DNA of 64,000 nt, from the NCBI RefSeq assembly GCF_050946515.1, contig NZ_JBMNUX010000002.1, positions 124,001-188,000 of the forward strand. The letters run 5' to 3'. The number at the start of each line of letters is the position of its first letter. Within the stretch, counting starts at the first letter, position 1. This document shows, piece by piece, positions 17,186-24,825 of the stretch. Origin of the DNA: Tractidigestivibacter sp050946515. GTDB lineage: Bacteria > Actinomycetota > Coriobacteriia > Coriobacteriales > Atopobiaceae. The position numbers and the translations under genes were made by a program. The notes beneath the pieces are model-generated. The model made no database searches, was not told where the DNA came from, and saw nothing but the letters and a program-made list of their open reading frames with translations.

Positions 17186-17695
17186 CTAGTGCATCTCGGG
17201 AGCGGGGTCGTGGCAGATGTTGCGCGCGGCGTTCTCGATCGGAGTGTTCAGGAAGAACGTGGTGACGAAGCAGGCAATCCACACGGGGATGATGTTCTCA
17301 AGGAAGCCGAAGATCGAGGCGATGAACGGCGCGCCACCCAGCACGCAGGCGTCAAGCGTGCCGACGAGATAGCATAGGACGACAGAGTAGACCGTGTTGA
17401 TGGGCACGTTTACCAGCGCGCCGAACTTGGCGCCGTCGGAAGGCTTCGCGCGCTTCATTGCCCAGCGAACGCCCCACTCGGGAAGCGCAGGAATCATGCC
17501 GATGATTGTCGCGACGCACCAAGCAAACACGAAGTTGATCCAGAACATCGGCCAGATCCAGCCCTCGCCATCAGCGGGCGTGGCGCTGTGGAAGACGTAG
17601 ATAGCAAGCCACTCGCACATCGTGCAGAGCACGGCGGCAGTGCAGAGGTTCAGAAGCGCCGCCTTGACGAACCTGGTTGAAGTCTTCATCGGCAT
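17186..17695 (-). CDS. Small four-helix membrane protein, block 2
   Basis: 169 residues from the ATG at 17695 (MPMKTSTRFVKAALLNLCTA), chosen because AAGGA lies 8 bases upstream. It looks like two related halves of two helices each: AALLNLCTAAVLCTMCEW with FWINFVFAWCVATIIGM, then VNVPINTVYSVVLCYLVGT with WIACFVTTFFLNTPIENA. This resembles DUF2798-type proteins and the protein at 11253 in block 1; the family call is tentative. It follows the Old Yellow Enzyme-type gene with a terminator in between. Confidence 0.65.
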   Translation of the reverse strand: MPMKTSTRFVKAALLNLCTAAVLCTMCEWLAIYVFHSATPADGEGWIWPMFWINFVFAWCVATIIGMIPALPEWGVRWAMKRAKPSDGAKFGALVNVPINTVYSVVLCYLVGTLDACVLGGAPFIASIFGFLENIIPVWIACFVTTFFLNTPIENAARNICHDPAPEMH

Positions 17696-17744
17696 GAGAG
17701 ATTCCTTCCCCGATATTATGGACATTCGTCCAAAGGTACAAAAT

Positions 17745-17774
17745 GCGGCGTGCGGACAGGTTTCCGCACGCCGC
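17745..17774 (-). terminator. Terminator after the OYE-type reductase gene
   Basis: Perfect 11-base stem GCGGCGTGCGG/CCGCACGCCGC with an 8-base loop. On the minus strand it is followed by ATTTTG. It lies about 110 bases past the stop at 17887. Confidence 0.75.
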
Positions 17775-17886
17775 CCGATTACCCCTCATGCTAGGAGCAA
17801 GCGAGAATTTCTCCTATGGCTTTTAGCAACAAGCCTTCGCCAATATGTCGCAACTTTATGTGCTATAGCACGAAGCGAAAAGTGCA

Positions 17887-20019
17887 CTAAAGAATCGCCA
17901 TGGCCGCCTTGTACCCATCGTGGACGGCGTCTCGGACTATCGTCGCGCGGTTGGAGTTGCCGATGTTGAACGCCTTGGCTCCGACCTCCCCAGCCGCCGC
18001 AACCAACGAGTCTGCAAGCTCGGCGTTGGGCTCCATGCCAAACGAGTACATGTAGGTGTCGGCCTTGACCACCACGCGCTCTCCCCCAGGCGTGCCCTTC
18101 TCGTCAGTTGCCTTCTCGCAGACAAGGCCCTCGTCCGTGAATTCGAGAGGAACCGTAGAGAGCATCTGCTTGATGCCGCGCTTGTCCATCTCATCGAGAA
18201 GCGCGTTGCGATAGTAGCCGAACGTGCTCGGGGTGATGCGCGCCTTGCGCACGACCATCGTGACCTCGTGCCCAAGGCTCGCCAGGTTGAGCGCCGTCTC
18301 GCAAGCGGTAAGGCCGCCGCCGGCAATCACGATCGAGTGCCCAAGCTCGTCGAGGTGGTAGTAGCTGTCGGCCGCGTCCATTGCGCGCTCGGCCCCAGGC
18401 AGCTTGCAGCCACGGTTGTGCGCGCCCACGGCCACGATCACCGCGTCGGGAGCCGTCTTTTTGATATATTCCGCGTCAACGGCAGTGTTCAGGAGCACCT
18501 TGGCGCCGCTCTCATCGAGCTCGCGGCGGAGCACCTCAATGAAGTCGAACCACTCGCGCTTGTCGTGGTCGTGCTCAGAGAAGAGAAGGACGCCGCCCAG
18601 GCGGTCGGACTTCTCGGCGAGCACCACGTCGTGGCCGCGACGGGCTGCCGTGATTGCGGCCTGCATGCCGCCGACGCCTCCGCCCACAACGAGGACGCGG
18701 CGCTTGCCCTCGGGCTTGGGAAGCCTGTCGGGATAGAAGCCAAGCCCGCTCTCGGGATTGATTGAGCAATCGCCCATGACCGCCGGACTGTACACCTTCA
18801 TGAACTCCTCGGGCGGCAGCTGGTACCACAGGGGGATGTCGGTCTTGTGCTCGCAGAAGCCAGGGTAGCAGTGGAAGCAGCGCACGCAGCGATGAACCAT
18901 GTCCTCCCGGCCGTCAAGCGTCTTCTCGATGAACATGGGGTCGGCAAAGCACTGGCGGCCATACTCGACGAAGTCGACCTTCCCGGCAGCGATGGCGTCT
19001 TCTGCCTGCGCCACGCTGTTGAAGCCTCCGATGACAGAAACAAGGCTCTTGTGCAGGTGCTCCTTGATGGCTGCCGCGCGATCGAGGTTAATCCCATGAG
19101 GGTCGAAGATGTCGCTGAACGTGTCGCTTCCGTTGCCTAGCTTCTTGATGCCGCAAGACACATGGAAGATGTCCACGAGACCGTCTATCTGCTCGGCAAA
19201 GCCGCAGGTATCCTCGAGCGTCATGCCGCCAGGCGCGCAGTCCTCGGCGCTCATGCGCAGCTCGATGACCTTGTCCTCCCCCACGCCAGCCCGAAGCGCG
19301 CGAAGAAGCATCTTCGGGAAGCGCGAGCGGTTCTCGATGGAGCCGCCGAACTCGTCGGTCCTGTGGTTGGTTGCGGGCGAGATGAACTGCTGGATCAAGA
19401 AGCCATGCCCACCATGGAGAAGGACGCCGTCAAAGCCGCAGGCAGTGGCAAAGCGCCCAAGGTCGAAGAAGTCATGGCAGACCTTCTCCATCATCTGGCG
19501 GTCCATGCCGAAGACATGGCGTCCATCCTCGCGCACCATGTCGTCAGGGCCCCAAGGCTGTTCGGCGTCGTCGGCCTCGAGCCCCTCGTGCGAGAACTCG
19601 AAGTAGGCAAGCGCCCCGCCCGCATGGATGCGGTCGGCATATTCCTTGGCCTTGTCGAAGTCGCTGCCGTAGTAGTGGTGGATGTCGATGGCGCGGTCCA
19701 TGAAGGCGCCGCGGCTCTCCTCAAAGTTGGCAGGGAGCTCGCCGGTCGAGACGCATCCAAAGCCGCCCTCGGCACGCACGCCCACCATGCGGTAGATGTT
19801 CTCGGCGATGTCGGGAATGAAGTAGGCCGCATGGAAGAACATGGTGGGCGCGGCAATGAGCCTGTTCTTGTAGACGTTGCCGCGAATCTCGATGGGATCA
19901 AAGACGTGCGGGTACTTGGTCGCGCCAGGACGGCCCTCGTACAGGGCACGCGCCTCCTCAACGCTTCTGACGACCTTGCTCTCAGGCGCCTTCTCCTCTT
20001 GCTTTCCCCTCTCGGGCAT
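17887..20019 (-). CDS. Old Yellow Enzyme/2,4-dienoyl-CoA reductase-type iron-sulfur flavoenzyme
   Basis: 710 residues from the ATG at 20019, preceded by GAGAGGGG; an ATG at 20034 is less well supported. Residues about 35-390 form a TIM barrel binding FMN (NRLIAAPTMFFHA start, HGGHGFLIQQFISPATNHRTDEFGGS, then VEYGRQCFADP). A 4Fe-4S motif CVRCFHCYPGFCEH follows. The C-terminal half binds FAD and NAD(P)H (VVGGGVGGMQAAITAARRG and IAGGGLTACETALNLASLG). This is the architecture of bacterial 2,4-dienoyl-CoA reductase and of gut BaiCD-like enoate reductases. It would reduce a conjugated C=C bond in a pathway intermediate. It lies between two small membrane-protein genes on the same strand. Confidence 0.88.
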   Translation of the reverse strand: MPERGKQEEKAPESKVVRSVEEARALYEGRPGATKYPHVFDPIEIRGNVYKNRLIAAPTMFFHAAYFIPDIAENIYRMVGVRAEGGFGCVSTGELPANFEESRGAFMDRAIDIHHYYGSDFDKAKEYADRIHAGGALAYFEFSHEGLEADDAEQPWGPDDMVREDGRHVFGMDRQMMEKVCHDFFDLGRFATACGFDGVLLHGGHGFLIQQFISPATNHRTDEFGGSIENRSRFPKMLLRALRAGVGEDKVIELRMSAEDCAPGGMTLEDTCGFAEQIDGLVDIFHVSCGIKKLGNGSDTFSDIFDPHGINLDRAAAIKEHLHKSLVSVIGGFNSVAQAEDAIAAGKVDFVEYGRQCFADPMFIEKTLDGREDMVHRCVRCFHCYPGFCEHKTDIPLWYQLPPEEFMKVYSPAVMGDCSINPESGLGFYPDRLPKPEGKRRVLVVGGGVGGMQAAITAARRGHDVVLAEKSDRLGGVLLFSEHDHDKREWFDFIEVLRRELDESGAKVLLNTAVDAEYIKKTAPDAVIVAVGAHNRGCKLPGAERAMDAADSYYHLDELGHSIVIAGGGLTACETALNLASLGHEVTMVVRKARITPSTFGYYRNALLDEMDKRGIKQMLSTVPLEFTDEGLVCEKATDEKGTPGGERVVVKADTYMYSFGMEPNAELADSLVAAAGEVGAKAFNIGNSNRATIVRDAVHDGYKAAMAIL

Positions 20020-20119
20020 GGCTTCCCCTCTCATAGAAGATTTCCGGATTTATCGCAAAGACAGCGGCGCTCAGCTCATCTTTCTGTTGGCCGCACGCCG
20101 ACGGGCTCCAAGGGCGCCC

Positions 20120-20689
20120 CTACTTGTCGCTCTCCTTGTCTTTTGGAGGAAGCGGCGACAGCGCGGCCATCGTGCGCTCCTTGCCAAAGATTGCGCTGCA
20201 GACGGCCATGCCAGAGAGCACCAGCACGCTTGCGAGCACCAGCCCATAGCAGAAGAAGCAGATGAGGTGAACCGTCGTCAGAGGCACTTGCAGCATGCTC
20301 ACGAAAAACGAGGTGGCAAGGCCGAGGAAGATGCTCGGGATGTTGCCGAAGATGGTGCCCTCGAGCAGGTTCTCATGCGTCGTGAGGATCAGGAAGATGA
20401 CAATGATGGTCGGAAGGATGTTCGAGAGGAACATGTTGTCGCCAAAGCCCGAGAACAGCTGCATCACAAGCCCATTCACGATTGCCCAGAGGCAGCCGCA
20501 GACGTAGCCGACGATCATCGAGGGAATGACCTTGAAGTCGGCTCCCAGGGCAAAGAACAGAAGCAGGGGCAAAAAGAGCATCCAGATGTAGTTGGTATAG
20601 CCAAGAAGCCCCATCACCTGCATGAGAAGCGTGAGCACGATGGCCCCGGTGAGCGACTGGACGAGCTTGATCTTCCTTCTGTCAGACAT
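20120..20689 (-). CDS. Membrane protein, DUF1097-like
   Basis: 189 residues from the ATG at 20689, with GGAGAGG upstream. About five membrane helices are visible (VLTLLMQVMGLLGY, WMLFLPLLLFFALGA, VGYVCGCLWAIVNGLVM, ILPTIIVIFLIL, ICFFCYGLVLASVLVLSG), and the tail is charged (PPKDKESDK). The pattern is reminiscent of DUF1097 proteins, but I cannot confirm it. It is divergent from lysR across 124 bases and upstream of the OYE-type gene, so it may be the first gene of a LysR-controlled unit. Confidence 0.55.
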   Translation of the reverse strand: MSDRRKIKLVQSLTGAIVLTLLMQVMGLLGYTNYIWMLFLPLLLFFALGADFKVIPSMIVGYVCGCLWAIVNGLVMQLFSGFGDNMFLSNILPTIIVIFLILTTHENLLEGTIFGNIPSIFLGLATSFFVSMLQVPLTTVHLICFFCYGLVLASVLVLSGMAVCSAIFGKERTMAALSPLPPKDKESDK

Positions 20690-20781
20690 GGCCTCTCCTT
20701 AGCAAACGTAATCCTTTTGGTCTGTAATGCTTATGCTAGACAGCAAGCAACAGGGATGATGTATCGTTGTTTTTGCCATGC

Positions 20782-20796
20782 GATAAGAAATACTTA
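20782..20796. promoter_or_regulatory. LysR-type operator in the lysR/membrane-protein intergenic region
   Basis: ATAAG-AAATA-CTTAT is a perfect 5-base dyad that fits the T-N11-A box of LysR-family regulators. It lies 17 bases ahead of the lysR start, where an autoregulatory site is expected. A second weaker dyad (TGCT-AGAC-AGCA) lies near 20733. Confidence 0.5.
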
Positions 20797-20813
20797 TAGC
20801 AAGGAGGGGCATC

Positions 20814-21707
20814 GTGCAGACAAGGCAGCTCGAGTACTTTGTTGCCGTGGCGGAGGAGCTCTCGTTCACGCGCGCCGCAAAGCGCTTCTTCGTGTCTCAG
20901 GCGGCGCTCAGCCAGCAGATTCGCCTGCTCGAGCGAGAGGTCGGCGCGCGGCTCTTCGAGCGCGACAGCCACCACGTGGAGCTCACGCCGGCAGGAAGGT
21001 CGTTTCTCGATGACGCGCGCAGGATGCTCTGCCTTGAGCACGAGTCTGTCATCCGCGCGCAGAGGACCAGCAAGGGCATCTCGGGTACCCTCTCGATTGG
21101 CTATGTGAAGGGCTACGAGCATACCAACCTCTGCGACATGGTCCGCAGCTTCCGCATGGACAACCCTCACGTGAAGATCTCGTTCCTTCGCGAGAACGTC
21201 GCGGAGCTCTACGACGCCGTAAAGGCGGAGACGATAGACGTTGCGATAAACCTCCTTTACAGTCCCTCCGAGATGGAAGGCATCGAGTTCCAAGTGCTCA
21301 GGCACTGGCCGCTGATTGCCGTGGTCCCCGCCGGCCACCCCCTTGCCGGGAAAGCCTCCGTCAAGTTTTCCGAGCTCGAGGGATATGAGCTTGTCGATAT
21401 CGACCGCGGCGGCTCGCAGTACGGCGAGAACTTGAAGATCAACGCCACCTTTGAGGAGGAGGGCTTCTCCCCCAAGATCTCCTACGTCTCGCAGGACGTC
21501 GCGACTACCACGCTGGCCGTCGCGTCCGGCATGGGCTACGCGCTTCTCCCCGGCTACTTCACCGGCCCCTTCCTCACAAACGACAAGGTCCGCGCGATTC
21601 CCATCGAGGGGCGCGAGGATGAGATGTGCGTTGCAGCATCCTGGCTTCCCTCCCACAGAAACGAGGCCCTCGACATCTTCTTGGACAACTACCTGCAAGT
21701 GGGCTAA
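20814..21707 (+). CDS. LysR-family transcriptional regulator
   Basis: 297 residues from a GTG at 20814; GGAGGGG is 5 bases upstream. The N-terminal winged helix-turn-helix has the typical opening RQLEYFVAVAEELSFTRAAK and SQAALSQQIRLLEREVGARL, followed by a two-lobe effector-binding domain. It is divergent from the membrane-protein/OYE genes and convergent with the acyl kinase operon. LysR proteins usually activate the divergent gene when a pathway metabolite binds. Confidence 0.88.
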   Translation: MQTRQLEYFVAVAEELSFTRAAKRFFVSQAALSQQIRLLEREVGARLFERDSHHVELTPAGRSFLDDARRMLCLEHESVIRAQRTSKGISGTLSIGYVKGYEHTNLCDMVRSFRMDNPHVKISFLRENVAELYDAVKAETIDVAINLLYSPSEMEGIEFQVLRHWPLIAVVPAGHPLAGKASVKFSELEGYELVDIDRGGSQYGENLKINATFEEEGFSPKISYVSQDVATTTLAVASGMGYALLPGYFTGPFLTNDKVRAIPIEGREDEMCVAASWLPSHRNEALDIFLDNYLQVG

Positions 21708-21765
21708 TGGCCCGCTCGGCCGCGGAGCCTTTGGCCGAGCCGAGCGAGCCCGCTTCCCAAAGCAA

Positions 21766-21794
21766 GGTCGGCTTCGCACAAAGCCGAGCCGACC
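21766..21794. terminator. Hairpin between convergent lysR and acyl kinase genes
   Basis: GGTCGGCT/AGCCGACC stem in a stretch with further GCTCGGC/GCCGAGC complementarity (21717-21741). There is no T tract, so it is only a possible bidirectional terminator. Confidence 0.4.
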
Positions 21795-21800
21795 CCTCCC

Positions 21801-22913
21801 CTATTCGAAGCAGGCAAAGCCCGTAAAGACCGGCTGGCCGGTGTAGCGCTTGACCGCTTCCTCGCCAGAAAGCGCGCGGACGGCGCCTGCCGCCATTGCC
21901 TCGAGCTCGAACTCGCCGGGATATGCGGTTACCGGCGCAATCCAGCCGCAGCCCTCGCGAATGTAGTCGACAAGCTCCTGGTTGTGCACCATGCCGCCGC
22001 CCAGAAGGATTCCGTCGACGTGGCCGTGGAGCACGCCCGCCATAGATGCGATGTACTTGACGAGCTGGTATTCCATGGCGCTCCAGGCGCGCTTGGCGGC
22101 CTCGTCTCCCTCGTCTGCGCGCTTGCAGACCTCGATTGCATCGGAGGTGCCCAGAAGGTCGGCAAAGCCGCCGCTTCTCTGGCAGAGCTTGCGCGTGCTC
22201 TCGGCATCGTGGTCCTTCAGGTACTTCAGCACCTCGACGACGGGCACGGCGCCGGCGCGGGTCGGGGTCATGGGACCCTCGCCGCCAACGATGTCATAGC
22301 CGTCGATCATGCGCCCATGCTTATGAGCCGAGACCGATATCCCGCCTCCGATGTGGCAGACGATGAAGTCGCAGTCCTCGTAGCGCCTGCCCAGCGACTT
22401 GGCATGGCGGATGGCCGTTTCCTTAAGGTTCAGGGCATGCAGATGGACGTTGCGATAGACGCCCTTGATGCCCGTCATGCGAGCGTCGTCGCACAGCTCG
22501 TCGGTGTCGGGCGGGTTCACGACAAAGGCAGGCTTGCCGTACTTCTCGGCAAACTCGTGCGCAAGCTGGCTCCCCAGCTGCGCCGGATGCTGCACGCCGT
22601 TCGCTCCCCGCCGGGCGTCGGCAAGCAGGGTATCGTCCACCGCATAGACGCCGCCCTCAAGCGAGAGAAGCCCGCCGCCGCGCCCGACGAACGCGTCGAC
22701 GCTGGAGAGGTCGACGCCGGCCTTGTCCAGGATGTCCAGTATCATGTCGCGGCGATACGGCAGCTGCGAGGAGACGTCCCCGATCTCTGCCAGGCGCTGC
22801 GCGTCATGGGCGACGTTCTCGGAAAGCACGCACTTCTCGCCCTCGAAAAGCCCAATCTTGGTGGAGGTGGAGCCAGGGTTGATGGCCAGGATCCGATAGC
22901 TCTTCTCAGCCAC
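21801..22913 (-). CDS. Butyrate kinase-family acyl kinase, copy 2
   Basis: 370 residues from a GTG at 22913. AAGGAGG inside the end of the preceding gene gives 9-base spacing to this GTG, and the two genes are 4 bases apart. Motifs are as in copy 1: LAINPGSTSTKIGLFEGE, NPPDTDELCDDARMTG, VCHIGGGISVSAHKHGRM and LLGGGMVHNQELVDYI. It generates ATP from an acyl-phosphate made by the adjoining phosphotransacylase. The order here (transacylase then kinase, tightly coupled) contrasts with block 1, where a terminator separates them. Confidence 0.88.
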   Translation of the reverse strand: MAEKSYRILAINPGSTSTKIGLFEGEKCVLSENVAHDAQRLAEIGDVSSQLPYRRDMILDILDKAGVDLSSVDAFVGRGGGLLSLEGGVYAVDDTLLADARRGANGVQHPAQLGSQLAHEFAEKYGKPAFVVNPPDTDELCDDARMTGIKGVYRNVHLHALNLKETAIRHAKSLGRRYEDCDFIVCHIGGGISVSAHKHGRMIDGYDIVGGEGPMTPTRAGAVPVVEVLKYLKDHDAESTRKLCQRSGGFADLLGTSDAIEVCKRADEGDEAAKRAWSAMEYQLVKYIASMAGVLHGHVDGILLGGGMVHNQELVDYIREGCGWIAPVTAYPGEFELEAMAAGAVRALSGEEAVKRYTGQPVFTGFACFE

Positions 22914-22917
22914 GGGC

Positions 22918-23925
22918 TTACGCCTCCTTCAGGCACTGCGCGCGGACGCAAGACATCACGACGTTGCCCACGATCTCTGAGACGGGCGCGGAGCGCGAGC
23001 AGTCGCACACGATCTTCTTGAAGCCCTGCAGCATCGGGCCGTATGCGTCCGCGTGGCCGAACATCTGCACGAGCTTGACGCCCACGTTGCCCACGTTGAG
23101 GTCGGGCCAGATGATGATGTTAGCGCGACCGGCAACCGCGCTCTCGCGGTGAACCTTGTGCGCAGCCACCTCGGGGCGAAGCGCCGCGTCCAGCTGGAAC
23201 TCTCCGTCGATCTTGAGGTCGGGACGGCGCTCCTGCGCGATGTCGCGGGCCTCGCGCACCTTCTGCACCATCTCGCCTGCGCCCGAGCCGTCGGTCGAGA
23301 ACGAGAGAAGCGCGCATCGTGCCTCGCGACCCGTCAGCGCCGTCCAGGTGTCGCAGGCAGAGATGGCAATGGAGGCCTCCTGCTCGGGAGTCGGGTCCTG
23401 GCAGACTGCGGAGTCGCCAAAGCCCAGAAGCTGGCCGTCGGGGCCCTCGTAGCCGGGTATGTCGAAGATTCCCATTGACGAGACCGTGTCGATTCCGTCC
23501 GCAAGGCCGATGATCTCCTGGCCGCCCAGGATGACGTCGCCCGTGGGGCAGTCGATGCCGCCAAACGTGATGTCCACGTCTCCGAGCGCCTGCATCATGA
23601 GCGCGCGCTCCATGGGCCTGACCACGCGGCGGCGCACTCCCTTTGCCTTCCAGCGGCAGCTTGGAAGGACCTCGAAGCGCTGGGCGATGGCCTCGTTAGC
23701 GTCTTCGTCGGCAAGGTCCACAAGCGTGACGCCCTCAAGGCTCACTCCCTGCTCGGTCGCATTCTGCTTGACGGCCTCGGCGTTTCCGACCACGAAGCAC
23801 CGGGCGAGTCCCTCGCTTGTCAGCTCGGCCACGGCCTTGATCATCGTGGGGTTCTCGCCCTCAAAGAAGGCGACGCGCTGGACGTCCTCCTTTGCGCGCT
23901 CGCGCATTTCATCCATCAGATTCAT
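22918..23925 (-). CDS. Phosphate acetyl/butyryltransferase-family protein, copy 2
   Basis: 335 residues. Family motifs are PTGDVILGGQEIIGLADG, ALLSFSTDGSG, LKIDGEFQLDAALRP and RANIIIWPDLNVGN. It converts an acyl thioester and phosphate to an acyl-phosphate. It follows the acyl carrier protein, DUF35 and thiolase genes on the same strand, separated from the carrier gene by a GC-rich hairpin. This placement suggests its donor could be the product of the thiolase/carrier system. Whether it takes the acyl group from CoA or directly from the carrier protein is unknown. Confidence 0.85.
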   Translation of the reverse strand: MNLMDEMRERAKEDVQRVAFFEGENPTMIKAVAELTSEGLARCFVVGNAEAVKQNATEQGVSLEGVTLVDLADEDANEAIAQRFEVLPSCRWKAKGVRRRVVRPMERALMMQALGDVDITFGGIDCPTGDVILGGQEIIGLADGIDTVSSMGIFDIPGYEGPDGQLLGFGDSAVCQDPTPEQEASIAISACDTWTALTGREARCALLSFSTDGSGAGEMVQKVREARDIAQERRPDLKIDGEFQLDAALRPEVAAHKVHRESAVAGRANIIIWPDLNVGNVGVKLVQMFGHADAYGPMLQGFKKIVCDCSRSAPVSEIVGNVVMSCVRAQCLKEA

Positions 23926-23950
23926 TGCTGACGCTCCAATTTCTTACAAG

Positions 23951-23981
23951 TTGGGGGCGGCCTTGAAGGGACCGCCCCCAA
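23951..23981 (-). promoter_or_regulatory. Intercistronic hairpin between acyl carrier and phosphotransacylase genes
   Basis: TTGGGGGCGG and CCGCCCCCAA form a 10-base stem with an 11-base loop. On the minus strand it is not followed by a T run. It is therefore more likely an attenuating or mRNA-stabilising hairpin that lets the carrier gene be expressed above the downstream genes. Confidence 0.6.
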
Positions 23982-24027
23982 GGTTTGGCTTGTTGGGCTC
24001 TGTTGGCTGGGTTCTCAGCGAGAAGGG

Positions 24028-24267
24028 CTACTCCTCGACCTCTTCGGCGACGCGGTCGACGAGCTCGCCGAAGGTCTTCATGTTCATGATCTCGGTGACG
24101 GTGACCTCTGCGTCAAGCTCGTTCTCGATCATCGAGGTGAGGGCGATCATCTTCATCGAGCCCTTGCCAAGCTCGTCGAAGGTGGTTTCGGGCTTGATGT
24201 CGATGTCGGTGTTGTAGGCCTGCTTGGCAAGGCCAGCCAGCGTGGAGAAAAGCTCGTTTTTGTCCAT
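24028..24267 (-). CDS. Acyl carrier protein, block 2 copy 1
   Basis: 79 residues, acidic, with the four-helix acyl carrier pattern. The predicted phosphopantetheine serine is S37 in LGKGSMKMIAL, where the usual Asp before Ser is Gly. It is not the housekeeping fatty-acid ACP: there is no fab gene nearby, and the neighbours are a DUF35 zinc-ribbon protein, a thiolase and a phosphotransacylase. It probably carries pathway acyl groups as thioesters. A second dedicated carrier is at 33045. Confidence 0.82.
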   Translation of the reverse strand: MDKNELFSTLAGLAKQAYNTDIDIKPETTFDELGKGSMKMIALTSMIENELDAEVTVTEIMNMKTFGELVDRVAEEVEE

Positions 24268-24327
24268 GTTCGAATCCTTTCGGGAATGCGGTTACCGTAG
24301 CGCGTGCGACCGACGAGTCCGGCGTCC

Positions 24328-24795
24328 TTACTTTGCTGCCTCGTCGAGCTCGAAGCAGGGCTGCCACCACTCGACCATGGTGTCAGAGCCCTCCTTCTCG
24401 GGCACGACGCGCTTGATGGGCTTGAAGTGCACGCCAATGGTCTCGTGGTTCTTGTACAGGCGCTCCTGCAGGCCCTTGAGGACCTTGCGCGTGCCGCAGA
24501 AGACGACAAACGAGTACTCGGCGCCCTCGTCGAGCTTCACCTTGCCGTAGCCATAGGGAGCTATGGCCTTGAGATAGGGCTTGTCGTTCTGGATGCCGGG
24601 GACCACGAAGCTCTCGAGCGTGCCATGCCCAGAGAGCTCGACCCACTCGGTTTCGTGATACCCGCAGGTATTGCAGCCCAGATGCGGCGGAAACTCGATT
24701 GCCCCGCACTCCTTGCACTTGCGGCCGAGCAGCTTGCCCTCGGCGACGCCGTCGTAGAACTTCTTAACAATGGGCTCCATGTCTTCAAGAAGCAT
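24328..24795 (-). CDS. DUF35 (zinc-ribbon plus OB-fold) protein
   Basis: 155 residues from the ATG at 24795; AAGGAGG is 8 bases upstream. The N-terminal rubredoxin-like zinc ribbon (CKECGAIEFPPHLGCNTCGY) and the following OB-fold define DUF35. In archaea and in PhlB-type systems, DUF35 proteins bind thiolases and channel acyl-CoA or acyl intermediates between active sites. The thiolase gene lies 30 bases upstream in the same operon, so a thiolase/DUF35 complex is very likely. The CoA or phosphopantetheine end of an acyl carrier would be the expected ligand. Confidence 0.85.
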   Translation of the reverse strand: MLLEDMEPIVKKFYDGVAEGKLLGRKCKECGAIEFPPHLGCNTCGYHETEWVELSGHGTLESFVVPGIQNDKPYLKAIAPYGYGKVKLDEGAEYSFVVFCGTRKVLKGLQERLYKNHETIGVHFKPIKRVVPEKEGSDTMVEWWQPCFELDEAAK

Positions 24796-24825
24796 TGCTT
24801 GTGCCTCCTTCTTTGTCGCGTTGGT

